Below, one piece after another: positions 1 to 10,178 of a stretch of DNA of 64,000 nucleotides. This DNA is from JAZKID01 sp963714065. GTDB taxonomy: Bacteria; Pseudomonadota; Alphaproteobacteria; Rhizobiales; UBA4765. The position numbers were made by a program, and so were the translations under genes. Within the stretch, counting starts at the first letter, position 1. Each line of letters starts with the position of its first letter. Under the pieces are notes generated by a model, which was not told where the DNA came from, did no database searches, and was given only the letters and a program-made list of their open reading frames with translations. The stretch is from contig OY970226.1 in assembly GCA_963714065.1 (NCBI GenBank), positions 1,302,001 through 1,366,000 of the forward strand. Direction: 5' to 3'.

Positions 1-329
1 GCACGCGTTTCACGTATTAAAGTCTCAAGAAGCGCCGTGCCGAGACCTTTTCCTCGATGATCATGATGTACATGCACATTATGCTCGCTGGTTGCATGAT
101 AGTCCGCATGAGGGCGCAAACTCGTGTACCCCACGGCTTCTTTACCGATAAGCGCGACAAAGGCAGGCATGTCGGTTCGCTTCTTTTTATCCAGCCAGGT
201 CTGAAAAAAAGCAAGATCAAGTTCTTCTTCACGCCACATGGCAACCGTATGGCGAATGATGTGGTTGGCGATTTCCAAAAGGGCAGGCAAATGTTCTGAC
301 TCGATGGGACATATAAGAATGCCGCTCAC
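1..329 (-). CDS. GNAT N-acetyltransferase, 3' end outside window
   Basis: This gene runs off the left edge; about 110 residues are visible. The translation resembles phosphinothricin/amino-acid acetyltransferases (Pat/MnaT type): an N-terminal segment with EHLPALLEIANHIIRH, a central VALIGKEAVGY strand and the acetyl-CoA loop HRGKGLGTALLETL. The GTG start at 329 overlaps the gpmA stop codon as GTGA, which argues for translational coupling to the gpmA operon and decides the start. The substrate cannot be told; members of this family acetylate small amines or amino-acid analogues. The 3' end is missing only because the window ends. Confidence 0.8.
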   Translation of the reverse strand, partial: MSGILICPIESEHLPALLEIANHIIRHTVAMWREEELDLAFFQTWLDKKKRTDMPAFVALIGKEAVGYTSLRPHADYHATSEHNVHVHHDHRGKGLGTALLETLIRETR

Positions 330-955
330 GCCGCAAGTTCCTGCTTGTTCACAACCTTGCCGGTTCGGTCGATCTCGTAAATCAGCGGCACGCCGGTTGC
401 CAGTTCGCGTTTGAGGATTTCTTCCGGCGACAACTGCTCGAGCTGCATCACCAGCGCGCGCAATGAATTGCCGTGCGCGGTGACTAAGATTTTTTTGCCC
501 TGTTTAACGAGAGGCTCGATATGCTCTTCATAATAGGGGAGCACGCGCGCTGCCGTATCTTTCAGGCTTTCGCCGCCGGGCGGCGGCACATCGAAACTAC
601 GCCGCCAGATGTGGATTTGCTCCGGCCCAAATTTCTTTGCTGCTTCCGCCTTGTCCAGACCGGACAGATCGCCGTAATCGCGCTCGTTCAGCGCCTTGTC
701 TTTAATGACTTGAAGTTCAGGCTGGCCGAGCTCGCGCAGGATCAACTCATTGGTTTTTTGCGCGCGCGACAGAGCGGAGGTGAAAGAAACATCGAAACGA
801 AGGCCGAGCGCCTGCAATTTTCGCCCCGCCCCGCATGCTTCCTCGATACCTTTTTTGGTCAGCGGCGAATCGCGCCAGCCGGTGAAGAGATTTTTCAAAT
901 TCCATTCGCTCTGCCCGTGACGGCAGAGAACAAGAACGCCGTTCTTTTCAGCCAT
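326..955 (-). CDS. gpmA: 2,3-bisphosphoglycerate-dependent phosphoglycerate mutase
   Basis: Interconverts 3- and 2-phosphoglycerate in glycolysis and gluconeogenesis in the cytoplasm. The 209-residue protein has the histidine-phosphatase signature CRHGQSEWN with the phospho-accepting His13, the LNERDYG segment carrying the acid/base Glu91, and the second catalytic His161 in TAHGNSLRAL. The length matches the short alphaproteobacterial GpmA. Its start overlaps the end of the small membrane-protein gene by 8 bp and its stop overlaps the next acetyltransferase as GTGA, so it is an internal gene of a long minus-strand operon that begins at the methyltransferase near 3780 or higher up at dnaJ. Confidence 0.96.
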   Translation of the reverse strand: MAEKNGVLVLCRHGQSEWNLKNLFTGWRDSPLTKKGIEEACGAGRKLQALGLRFDVSFTSALSRAQKTNELILRELGQPELQVIKDKALNERDYGDLSGLDKAEAAKKFGPEQIHIWRRSFDVPPPGGESLKDTAARVLPYYEEHIEPLVKQGKKILVTAHGNSLRALVMQLEQLSPEEILKRELATGVPLIYEIDRTGKVVNKQELAA

Positions 956-1187
956 TCCTGTTTTTATCCTTTTTATTCATGAATTTTACTCCCGCAAGAC
1001 AGGCGATGACGATAACGAAACAGAGCGCGGCGCCGGCGAAAGAGACGGTTTCGTCGGCAATGCCGGTATTCTCGGAAATCATCGGCACGACGACAAACGC
1101 AACGAAAAGCGCGAAAAGCGCCATGCCCGCGAGCACCACCCAGCCGCCCAAGCCCAAGGCCGCCAGTTTTTTCTTTAAATTTGTCAT
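948..1187 (-). CDS. small two-helix inner-membrane protein, unknown function
   Basis: A 79-residue protein with a basic N-terminus (MTNLKKK) and two strongly hydrophobic stretches, roughly residues 14-36 and 48-69, followed by a charged tail ending KKDKNRNG. The ATG at 1187 is preferred over an upstream in-frame start because it follows AAGGGAAAATCC and begins just 10 nt after dapB ends. It sits inside the dapB-gpmA operon. I do not recognise the family; a small integral membrane protein is all the sequence supports. Confidence 0.7.
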   Translation of the reverse strand: MTNLKKKLAALGLGGWVVLAGMALFALFVAFVVVPMISENTGIADETVSFAGAALCFVIVIACLAGVKFMNKKDKNRNG

Positions 1188-1197
1188 GGATTTTCCC

Positions 1198-1941
1198 TTA
1201 TCGTTTGCCGAGGTCGAGCACATCGCTCATGGAGTAGAGGCCGGGTTTTTTGTTTTTTGCCCAGAGGGCCGCTTTCAGCGCGCCGCGCGCGAACAGGCTG
1301 CGGTCTTCGGCAGAATGAGAAAGCTTGATGCGTTCGGACTGCCCCGCGAAGATCACCTCGTGCTCGCCGACCACGCTGCCGCAGCGTATGGAGGCAAAGC
1401 CGATGCCGTTCTTGCGTATTCCCTTGTGCTTTCCTTTGCGGTCGATCAGCGGCAAAAATTTCTGTTTCCGCCCTTCAGCGGCAGCCTTGCCCAGAAGCAA
1501 AGCGGTGCCGGAAGGTGCGTCGGTCTTGTTGCGGTGATGCATCTCAACAATTTCGATATCGAATTCGGCCCCAAGTTTTGCGGCCGCCTGTTTCACCAGC
1601 GCGCTTAGGAGATTGACGCCAAGGCTCATATTGCCGGATTTGACGATGGCCGTGCGTTTCGCCGCTTGCAGAATTTGCTTTTCCTGCGCGTTTGAGAACC
1701 CCGTGGTGCCGATAATGTGAGCAAATTTCAGCTCGGCTGCGAGCAGGGCATAGGCAGCGGATGCGACCGGGATGCTAAAATCGACCAGAGCATCGGCGCG
1801 ATGCAGAATTTTCCTGAGCTCTGAAGATGACATCTTGCTGCCGATTGCGCCTGCAAGCGAAAACGGACGCGGATTTTCCGCAACCAGACGCATGAGAACT
1901 TGTCCCATGCGGCCGTTTGCACCTGCGATTGCGATTTTCAT
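1198..1941 (-). CDS. dapB: 4-hydroxy-tetrahydrodipicolinate reductase
   Basis: Reduces hydroxy-tetrahydrodipicolinate to tetrahydrodipicolinate, the step toward diaminopimelate for peptidoglycan and lysine. The 247-residue protein has the dinucleotide-binding GANGRMG at residues 7-13 and the family hallmark EMHHRNKTDAPSGTA at about 133-147, which holds the catalytic His and Lys. It is slightly shorter than the usual ~270 residues, mainly in the middle. The start overlaps the pyrF stop (ATGA), placing it in the same transcript. asd, the enzyme acting two steps earlier in the same pathway, lies in this window at 48255-49283. Confidence 0.96.
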   Translation of the reverse strand: MKIAIAGANGRMGQVLMRLVAENPRPFSLAGAIGSKMSSSELRKILHRADALVDFSIPVASAAYALLAAELKFAHIIGTTGFSNAQEKQILQAAKRTAIVKSGNMSLGVNLLSALVKQAAAKLGAEFDIEIVEMHHRNKTDAPSGTALLLGKAAAEGRKQKFLPLIDRKGKHKGIRKNGIGFASIRCGSVVGEHEVIFAGQSERIKLSHSAEDRSLFARGALKAALWAKNKKPGLYSMSDVLDLGKR

Positions 1942-2636
1942 GCAGCCCTTCCCTGCATCATATCGGCAACAATCAATTGCGCCATATGCCGCGGATCTTC
2001 CGCGCGCGTGACGGGGCGGCCGACGACGATATGGCTGGCGCCGCTCCTGATCGCGCTTGAAGGTGTCTCAACGCGGCTTTGATCGCCCGCCGCGTCGTCG
2101 CTCATGCGAATGCCGGGCGTCACCACAAGGGCGCTTGGCCCCAGAATTTGCCGTGCCAATTGTGCTTCTTTCGGCGAGCAGACAATGCCGTCGATGCCGG
2201 CTGCCTTGGCTGCTTCGGCGCGCAATTTTACGAGATCGGCAATCGGCTTGTCGTAACCTGCGGCCTTCGCATCGTCTTCATTCATGGAGGTGAGGATGGT
2301 GACGCCGATAATTTTCAGCTTGCCGTCATCGCGGCCCGCGCATGCTGCCTGCATGGTCTGCGGATAGGCGTGCACGGTGAGAAGAGAGGCGCCGATCTGC
2401 GAGATCTGCCTTGCCGCGCGCTCCACCGTGTTTGGAATATCGTGCAGCTTGGCATCGATGAAGATCTCGCATCCCTGCCCGATCAGCTCATGCGCAAGGT
2501 CGATGCCGCCGTTATAAAGAAGCTCGAGCCCGATTTTATAGAAGCTTGCCGCATCGCCGATTTTTTTTACCAGCGTGCGTGCGTCTTCGATCGATGGAAC
2601 ATCGAGCGCGACAATCAAGCGGCTCTTGTCGTTCAT
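1938..2636 (-). CDS. pyrF: orotidine 5'-phosphate decarboxylase
   Basis: Last step of UMP synthesis: decarboxylation of OMP. The 232-residue protein shows LIVALDVPS at the first beta strand, the active-site segment DAKLHDIPNTV at residues 61-71 with catalytic Lys63, and the phosphate-binding VTPGIR and HIVVGRPVT near the end. A longer in-frame start exists, but the ATG at 2636 overlaps the preceding FMN-reductase stop as ATGA and begins the conserved fold, so it is preferred. Member of the methyltransferase-FMN reductase-pyrF-dapB-gpmA operon. Confidence 0.96.
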   Translation of the reverse strand: MNDKSRLIVALDVPSIEDARTLVKKIGDAASFYKIGLELLYNGGIDLAHELIGQGCEIFIDAKLHDIPNTVERAARQISQIGASLLTVHAYPQTMQAACAGRDDGKLKIIGVTILTSMNEDDAKAAGYDKPIADLVKLRAEAAKAAGIDGIVCSPKEAQLARQILGPSALVVTPGIRMSDDAAGDQSRVETPSSAIRSGASHIVVGRPVTRAEDPRHMAQLIVADMMQGRAA

Positions 2637-3190
2637 TTTGCATCCGTGCGTGCAAGAAATGCACTTAAACATTTATCGAGCTGCTTGTTCAAGACTTCGT
2701 CTTTCAGGCCGTCCTTTTCGTCGAAGGCGTCCTGCGCGCTCCTGATGCTGACCATCTCGGGTATGACAAGCGCGCCGAGGCCAAGCTCCAGACATTGCCG
2801 CAACTGGATGAGGCTGCGATAGCCGCCGAAACTGCCTGGCGAGGCGCCGCCGAGCGCGAATATTTTGCTGAAAGGTTTTGTATCGTCCTTCACGCGGCTG
2901 ATCCAGTCGATGGTGTTTTTCAGAAGCGGCGTGAAGGATGCGTTATATTCCGGGCTTGCGATAAAGATGCCCTGCTGCGCGTCGAACAGCTTCGCCAGTT
3001 TCTTTGCGTTATCGGGCACGCCGCCCTTGCTCTCAAGGTCGCCGTTATAAAACGGCATTTCATAATCTTTCAGGGAGAGATGCGTGACGTCGATAGCGCG
3101 CGCTTCAAGCGTTTTCGCAACAAGCGCTGCGAGTTTCTCGTTATAGGAGCCGGCGCGGATGCTGCCGGCAAAGACAAGAATTTTCGTCAT
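2633..3190 (-). CDS. NADPH-dependent FMN reductase (flavodoxin-fold)
   Basis: A 185-residue flavodoxin-like oxidoreductase of the NADPH-dependent FMN/azo/quinone reductase family. The phosphate-binding loop GSIRAGSYNEKLA lies at residues 9-21 and the flavin-contacting SPEYNASF near 78-85; GGASPGSFGG follows. Such enzymes reduce FMN, quinones or chromate in the cytoplasm, and the physiological acceptor cannot be read from sequence. It overlaps both neighbours by ATGA, so it is translationally coupled within the operon between the phospholipid methyltransferase and pyrF. Confidence 0.9.
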   Translation of the reverse strand: MTKILVFAGSIRAGSYNEKLAALVAKTLEARAIDVTHLSLKDYEMPFYNGDLESKGGVPDNAKKLAKLFDAQQGIFIASPEYNASFTPLLKNTIDWISRVKDDTKPFSKIFALGGASPGSFGGYRSLIQLRQCLELGLGALVIPEMVSIRSAQDAFDEKDGLKDEVLNKQLDKCLSAFLARTDAK

Positions 3191-3780
3191 GAGACAGCCT
3201 TTCGGTAGGTCCAGACGCGCGCGGGCGGAACATTCATTAAAATCCAGTCGGAGACGCTGGAAGTTATGGCCAGGCCGTCGCGCGGGATCGGCGACACAGG
3301 CGCGTAAGAAAATTGAACGAAAGGCGCGCCGTCCTGCATGATGTCGAAGGCGGCGTGCAAGAGAGCAATGCGTTTTTCTGCCGCTTCGCTGATAAGCGGC
3401 AGGCTCGAGATCACGGCACAGGCTTTTTCTTTCATTAATATGCCGACAGTGCCCGGCAGGTCATAAGCATCGCCGCGGACGACCTGGATGCCCGGATAGC
3501 GTTCCTGCAAAAGTTCGGCGAATTCGGAATTATATTCGAGCGCGATGATGCGCGACGCTTCGATCCCGCGCTCGATCAGCGCATCGGTGACAGGCCCGGT
3601 GCCGGGCCCGAGCTCGACAATGGGGCCAGGGACTGAGGGGTCGACCTCGGCTGCCATAGCTTTTGCCAGCACCTTTCCGGAAGGCGCGACCGCCCCGGTC
3701 TTGAGAGGGTTGCCGATCCAGGTGAGCAAAAAGCGCAACTGGTCGTCGAGAAGGCGGAGCGAGCTTTTCTTTCCGTTCAT
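3187..3780 (-). CDS. class I SAM-dependent methyltransferase, PmtA-like
   Basis: A 197-residue methyltransferase resembling bacterial phospholipid N-methyltransferases (PmtA family, COG3963). Seen here: the N-terminal FLLTWIGNPLKTGAVAPSG, characteristic of that family, and the SAM-binding VELGPGTGPVTDALI near residues 54-68, followed by a loop acidic residue in ALEYN. The family converts phosphatidylethanolamine to its methylated forms and phosphatidylcholine. In several Hyphomicrobiales a pmtA gene sits beside pyrF and dnaJ, as here. The alternative is an rRNA adenine dimethylase-like enzyme, which has related motifs. The exact substrate is inferred. Confidence 0.78.
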   Translation of the reverse strand: MNGKKSSLRLLDDQLRFLLTWIGNPLKTGAVAPSGKVLAKAMAAEVDPSVPGPIVELGPGTGPVTDALIERGIEASRIIALEYNSEFAELLQERYPGIQVVRGDAYDLPGTVGILMKEKACAVISSLPLISEAAEKRIALLHAAFDIMQDGAPFVQFSYAPVSPIPRDGLAITSSVSDWILMNVPPARVWTYRKAVS

Positions 3781-3862
3781 GTCGGATAGGGAATTAACAT
3801 TGTCTGTGCCGCTGGGGAATAGGTTTTATGCGATAATTGAGGAGAGGCCTGCCGCCGAAAGG

Positions 3863-4972
3863 CTAATTTTCAAAAAATTCCTTCATCTTTGCAAAAAAGC
3901 CGGAGGATTCCGGATGCGTTGCTTCCTTTTCGGTCTTTGCGAATTCTTCCAGCATCTCACGCTGCTTTTTCGTCAGGTTGCGCGGCGTTTCCACCATCAC
4001 CTGCACGTAAAGATCGCCGCGCTTGGATGAGCGCAGGATAGGCATGCCCTTGCCCTTGACGCGAACTTGCTCGCCGCTCTGCGCGCCTTCGGGGATTTTG
4101 ATCTCGGCGCGATCGTTGTCGATGGTGGGAATTTCGAGCGTGCTGCCGAGCGCCGCTTTCGTGAAGGCGACCGGCACGCGGCAATAGAGATCCGCGCCTT
4201 GGCGCTGGAAAAATTTATGCGGCTTTATGGACAGGAAAATATAGAGATCGCCGGGCGGGCCGCCGCGCAACCCGGCCTCGCCTTCATTGGCAAGCCTGAT
4301 GCGCGTGCCGTCTTCCACGCCTGCCGGAATTTGCGCCGAAAGCTTGCGCTCGCGCATCACCCGCCCTTGTCCATGGCAGGAGCGGCAGGGGTCTTCAATG
4401 ACAATGCCCGCGCCATGGCAGCCCGGGCATGTATGTTCCATCGTAAAATATCCCTGTTGCGCGCGCACGCGTCCGCGGCCGCCACAGGTGGCACAGGACA
4501 CGGGCGACGTGCCGGGGGAAGCGCCCGAGCCTGCGCAGGTTTCGCAGCTTGATGCGACCGGCACGCGGATGTCGGCGGTTTTGCCGCTGCAGGCGTCCTC
4601 CAAGGTGATGTCGAGATTATAGCGCAAATCGGCGCCGCGGCTTGCCGCATTGCGCGGCCCGCGGCCCATGAGGTCGCCGAAGAATTCCTCGAAAATATCA
4701 GACATGCTTGATGCGAAATCGGCGCCGAAGCCGGAGCTGCGCCCATGCTCGAAAGCGGCGTGGCCGTAGCGGTCATAGGCCGCGCGCTTGTCGGCATCGG
4801 AGAGAACCTGATAGGCCTCGTTGATTTCCTTGAAGCGGAGTTCGGCTTCCGGCGCGCCGCCGTTCTTGTCGGGATGGAATTTCAGCGCCAGCTTGCGGAA
4901 GGACGATTTGAGCTGCGCATCGTCCGCCCCGCGCGTACATTCGAGCGTTTCGTAGTAGCAGCGCTTGGTCAC
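3863..4972 (-). CDS. dnaJ: chaperone DnaJ (Hsp40)
   Basis: Co-chaperone that delivers unfolded clients to DnaK and stimulates its ATPase. The 369-residue protein has a J domain with HPD at 33-35, a glycine/phenylalanine-rich linker, four zinc-binding CxxCxGxG units (CETCAGSG, CATCGGRG, CPGCHGAG, CRSCHGQG) and the C-terminal client-binding beta domains. The start is a GTG at 4972 behind AAGGGAATGCATT; the overlapping ATG is out of frame. It follows dnaK after 165 bp holding a repeat with two hairpins, which may lower dnaJ expression relative to dnaK. Confidence 0.97.
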   Translation of the reverse strand: MTKRCYYETLECTRGADDAQLKSSFRKLALKFHPDKNGGAPEAELRFKEINEAYQVLSDADKRAAYDRYGHAAFEHGRSSGFGADFASSMSDIFEEFFGDLMGRGPRNAASRGADLRYNLDITLEDACSGKTADIRVPVASSCETCAGSGASPGTSPVSCATCGGRGRVRAQQGYFTMEHTCPGCHGAGIVIEDPCRSCHGQGRVMRERKLSAQIPAGVEDGTRIRLANEGEAGLRGGPPGDLYIFLSIKPHKFFQRQGADLYCRVPVAFTKAALGSTLEIPTIDNDRAEIKIPEGAQSGEQVRVKGKGMPILRSSKRGDLYVQVMVETPRNLTKKQREMLEEFAKTEKEATHPESSGFFAKMKEFFEN

Positions 4973-5013
4973 AATGCATTCCCTTTCAATATCATGGCAC
5001 CAAGCAAAAAATT

Positions 5014-5134
5014 GTCATCCTGAGCAAAGTAAACACTTCGTCACCCCCGCGAAGGCGGGGGTCTCATTCTATAAGATGCCCGCCTGCGCGGGCATGACAG
5101 ACTTTATAATTTTCCGCTCCGCTCAGAATGACAC
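5014..5134. repeat. intergenic palindromic repeat between dnaK and dnaJ
   Basis: The dnaK-dnaJ gap holds a composite repeat. It opens with GTCATCCTGAGC and closes with CTCAGAATGAC. Inside are two perfect hairpins: 5043-5062 (ACCCCCGC, loop GAAG, GCGGGGGT) and 5076-5095 (ATGCCCGC, loop CTGC, GCGGGCAT), framed by GTCA and TGAC. The same design recurs at 51349-51493. It is probably a REP-like mobile or structural element, and could act as an mRNA-stabilising or attenuating structure between the two chaperone genes. Confidence 0.8.
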
Positions 5135-5137
5135 TAA

Positions 5138-7060
<1,923 letters not shown>

Positions 7061-7098
7061 AGTCTCCACCTTTTCTTGAGAGCCCGATTGTCTTTCAC

Positions 7099-7130
7099 CC
7101 CATATAGGAAGCGGTTTTTGCGGAGGCAAG
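7099..7130 (-). promoter_or_regulatory. sigma-32 (RpoH) heat-shock promoter of dnaK
   Basis: On the minus strand the sequence reads CTTG (7130-7127), an 18-nt spacer, then CCTATATGGG (7108-7099). This matches the alphaproteobacterial RpoH pattern CTTG-N17/18-CYTATNTNNG at every fixed position. The distance to the dnaK ATG at 7060 leaves a short 5' leader of about 30 nt. The match is seen in the sequence; the function is inferred from the known consensus and from the gene it precedes. Confidence 0.82.
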
Positions 7131-7172
7131 GGCGGGGCGGATAAGTTTTTGCAAAAAAGCCAGCCGCTGTGT

Positions 7173-7284
7173 TGTCATTCCCGGCCGAGCTGTCGCTGAC
7201 GACAGCGGGGGGAAGGGAATCCATAGACCTTGTAGATCCCCTTCCCTCGGCGCTCATTACATTCGCGCCTCGCCGGGGATGACA
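7173..7284. repeat. cloverleaf-like intergenic repeat, copy 1
   Basis: About 110 bp in the 342-bp gap between dnaK and the FAD oxidoreductase; the rest of that gap holds the dnaK promoter and leaders. Outer arms TGTCATTCCCGGCCGAG and CTCGCCGGGGATGACA pair with each other. Inside are a side arm CTGTCG/CGACAG, a long central arm (GGGGAAGGGAATCCA region against GATCCCCTTCCC) and a second side arm GGCGC/GCGCC. Near-identical conserved arms occur at 10179-10291 and 12039-12152. Confidence 0.85.
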
Positions 7285-7402
7285 ATCAAATTGCCTAATA
7301 AACCGCTGCTTTCGCAAGCATTTGTTTACCAAAATCAATCCCCTGTTAAGAAAGTTCTGCCACGTTCGAGCTAATCAACCGGTCTTCAAGAGCAGGGTTA
7401 AC

Positions 7403-8917
7403 GTGAGCGTCGACGCAGATGTCTTTATTATTGGGGCAGGTCCTGCAGGTCTCACCGCAGCCTATTGCATCACCAAGGAAAACCCCTCCGTCCTGATCAT
7501 CGAAAAAGACCCCGACTATGTCGGCGGCATTTCGCGCACGGTTCGGCACGGCGACTATTTGTTCGATATCGGCGGCCACCGCTTTTTTTCCCAGTCGAAG
7601 GAAGTGGTCGACCTGTGGCATGAAATCCTGCCCGACGATTTCATCACCCGCCCGCGCCTGTCGCGCATCTTCTATGCGGGCAAGTTCTATTCCTATCCGC
7701 TGAAGGCCTTTGAGGCGCTGAACAATCTCGGCATTTTCAAAAGCGCTTTATGCGTTTTGTCCTATGCCCATGCCCGGCTGTTTCCCATTCGCGAGCCAAA
7801 AAGCTTTCACGACTGGGTGCGCAACCAGTTCGGCGAAAAACTGTTCGGTATTTTCTTCAAGACCTATACGGAAAAAGTCTGGGGCATGTCCTGCGACGAG
7901 ATTTCGGCCGACTGGGCGGCGCAGCGCATCAAGGGGCTCGATCTTTTCACCGCCATCGTCAACGCGCTGACGCGCTCGCTCAACTTCAAGCCCCGGAAAA
8001 AAGACGGGCAGGTCGTAAAAACGCTGATCGAAAGTTTTCAATATCCTAGACGGGGTCCCGGCATGATGTGGGACGAGGCGGCGCGCAAGGCCAAGCGCCA
8101 GGGCGCGCGGCTCTTGATGGGGCGCGACCTGCGTGCCCTCTCCTACGATGCCGGCAAGAAAATCTGGAACATCGAAGTCATGAGCGCGGGCGGCGCCGTT
8201 GAGCGTTACACGGCTTTGCATGTGGTCAGCTCTATGCCGCTTGCGAAACTGGCCGACAGCCTTGCGCCGAAGCCGATTTCGCTTATGCATGCGCGCGCCC
8301 TAAAATATCGCGATTTCCTCACCGTCGCGCTGATGGTGAAGAAGCCGGATCTTTTTCCCGACAACTGGATTTATATTCACGATCCCTCCGTCAAGGTCGG
8401 CCGCGTGCAGAATTTCCGCTCCTGGTCGCCCGAGATGGTGCCGGAAGGCATGAGCTGCCTCGGCCTCGAATATTTCTGCTTCGAGAATGACGGCTTATGG
8501 AGCGCGAAGGACGAAGAGCTGATCGGGCTCGCCAAGCGCGAAAGCGCCAAGATCGGTCTCATTAACGAGCGGGATGTGGTGGATGCCTGCGTGGTGCGGC
8601 AGGCCAAGGCCTATCCCGTTTACGACGAGCATTACCGCGCCAATGTGGACGCGATCCGGCGCGATCTGGAGAATACTTATCCGACGCTGCATATGGTCGG
8701 CCGCAACGGCATGCACAAATACAACAACCAGGATCATGCGATGATGACGGGCATGCTGACTGCGAAAAATATTCTGGCGGGCGAGCGCCGCTACGATGTT
8801 TGGAACGTGAACGAGGATGCCGAATATCACGAGGCGGGCGAGAGCGGCGTCAAGGAAGCGCTGTCTTCGGAACGTCTGGTGCCGCGCAAAGTGCAAGGAA
8901 AAGTACAAGCGGCATAA
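7403..8917 (+). CDS. FAD-dependent oxidoreductase (amine-oxidase / HemY-like superfamily)
   Basis: A 504-residue flavoprotein with the FAD-binding GAGPAG at residues 11-16, an acidic ribose-binding end of strand 2 (LIIEKD), and DIGGHRFF, which resembles UDP-galactopyranose mutase and protoporphyrinogen-oxidase-like enzymes (COG1232). The C-terminal part ends with the second FAD contact near YNNQDHAMMTG. Related genes often sit in cell-surface polysaccharide clusters, but none is adjacent here. The GTG at 7403 behind AGCAGGG is preferred over an upstream TTG because the fold begins at once. Substrate unknown. Confidence 0.8.
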   Translation: MSVDADVFIIGAGPAGLTAAYCITKENPSVLIIEKDPDYVGGISRTVRHGDYLFDIGGHRFFSQSKEVVDLWHEILPDDFITRPRLSRIFYAGKFYSYPLKAFEALNNLGIFKSALCVLSYAHARLFPIREPKSFHDWVRNQFGEKLFGIFFKTYTEKVWGMSCDEISADWAAQRIKGLDLFTAIVNALTRSLNFKPRKKDGQVVKTLIESFQYPRRGPGMMWDEAARKAKRQGARLLMGRDLRALSYDAGKKIWNIEVMSAGGAVERYTALHVVSSMPLAKLADSLAPKPISLMHARALKYRDFLTVALMVKKPDLFPDNWIYIHDPSVKVGRVQNFRSWSPEMVPEGMSCLGLEYFCFENDGLWSAKDEELIGLAKRESAKIGLINERDVVDACVVRQAKAYPVYDEHYRANVDAIRRDLENTYPTLHMVGRNGMHKYNNQDHAMMTGMLTAKNILAGERRYDVWNVNEDAEYHEAGESGVKEALSSERLVPRKVQGKVQAA

Positions 8918-9016
8918 GGTTTTTTGCCGTTAACTCAGACTATATTTTACATTTGTCCGATGTTATTTTTCTGGTAAAATCGGAGATTATTTTAAGACAT
9001 TAGATTTGGGCATAAA

Positions 9017-9523
9017 ATGCAAAGTTTTGATTTTGGAAAAATTAAAATCGATAGCCTTCGCGGCGCGATAAGCGCAGACCATGGCATAAGATTATTGTTG
9101 AAGATCTGTGCCAACAAAAATAATAAAACAACTCTTTCGAATAATGATTTGAATAGCCTGAAGCACTGGGACATAAATTCGGACGGCGATCTGGATTTCA
9201 TAGAACAGCGCGCTTTTATTGAAGCTATTGCGAACCAGCATTATGTGCAGAAGGGCGGAGATCCGGGTTCCGAAGAAGCTGCAGCTTATGACACTAATAC
9301 CAAAATCATCGAAGACGCGGCTATCGAATATATCCAGAAAATCGAGAATGCTTTCAGGGCAACGCGCAACCCTTCCCTGAAGGAGTACAAGCTCAACTTG
9401 CCGTCACAATATGTGCATGATGTGGAAATCACACTCCATAGTCCGCGCAGCAAAATCGACGATAAAGAAAAAGATTTTTGCCAGTGGCTGCAGCGCGCGG
9501 ATAACTACAGTCTGAAAATGTAG
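9017..9523 (+). CDS. orphan protein with an EF-hand pair
   Basis: A 168-residue protein I do not recognise as a whole. Around residues 33-70 it has two helix-loop-helix calcium motifs in tandem: a degenerate loop (NKNNKTTLSNND) and a canonical one, DINSDGDLDFIE, with all EF-hand ligand positions filled. The remainder is charged and mostly helical, with no signal peptide or membrane segment. Base composition differs sharply from neighbours: 19 of 60 bases are G or C in 9121-9180, against 42 of 60 in 8101-8160 of the previous gene. It stands alone between two housekeeping genes and resembles the orphans at 14861 and 24681 in style. Confidence 0.75.
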   Translation: MQSFDFGKIKIDSLRGAISADHGIRLLLKICANKNNKTTLSNNDLNSLKHWDINSDGDLDFIEQRAFIEAIANQHYVQKGGDPGSEEAAAYDTNTKIIEDAAIEYIQKIENAFRATRNPSLKEYKLNLPSQYVHDVEITLHSPRSKIDDKEKDFCQWLQRADNYSLKM

Positions 9524-9541
9524 GCCCGTTGTTACCAGCAA

Positions 9542-10159
9542 TCAGGCGTCCCGGTTTTTTGCCTTGTAAGTTGGCAGCGACCAATGAAATTCGATCGCGA
9601 AAATGCGCACGATGAAAGCCACCATCATGCCAAGCGCTGCCGCCAGAAATGGCGGCAATGTCAGCAAGCCCGCCACATAAACCAGCGTGCCGAGAAAGGC
9701 CGCCGTCACGTAAATCTCGCGGTATAAAATCAGCGGTCTTTCGCCTGCCAGAATGTCGCGGATGATGCCGCCGAACGTCGCCGAGATCACGCCCATGACA
9801 ATCGCAATCAGCGGGCCCGCGCCAAGCTCGAACGCTTTCTGCGCGCCGCGCACCGAAAAAACGGCAAGGCCCGCCGCGTCCAACCATAAGATCAGTTTCA
9901 GATGCGGTGCCGGCATGCTCCGTATGAAAAAGACCAAGGCGGAAGCGCCCGCACAGACAGCAATGAAAATGGGGTCTTTCACCCAGAAGATCGGTACGTC
10001 GTTCAGCAGAATATCGCGCAGGGTGCCGCCGCCGATGCCGGTGACGGTCCCGAGCAGGATGAACCCGAAAATATCCATATCCTTGTCGGCTGCACGCAGG
10101 GCGCCGGTGATGGCAAAGAAGCCGATGGCTGCGTATTCGAGCAAATGTGGGTTGAGCAT
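9542..10159 (-). CDS. TRIC-type (UPF0126/YicG) membrane cation channel protein
   Basis: A 205-residue integral membrane protein with about seven hydrophobic segments and the internal duplication of the UPF0126 family. Each half carries a small-residue kink motif: GIGGGTLRDILL in the first and ATFGGIIRDILA in the second, each after a helix with SVRGAQKA- or ITGALRA-like ends. Bacterial members are structurally related to eukaryotic TRIC channels and conduct monovalent cations. The start ATG has no close competitor. It stands between an EF-hand orphan and grpE with no operon partner evident. Confidence 0.88.
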   Translation of the reverse strand: MLNPHLLEYAAIGFFAITGALRAADKDMDIFGFILLGTVTGIGGGTLRDILLNDVPIFWVKDPIFIAVCAGASALVFFIRSMPAPHLKLILWLDAAGLAVFSVRGAQKAFELGAGPLIAIVMGVISATFGGIIRDILAGERPLILYREIYVTAAFLGTLVYVAGLLTLPPFLAAALGMMVAFIVRIFAIEFHWSLPTYKAKNRDA

Positions 10160-10178
10160 GGAAGCAATTTTACCTCTA

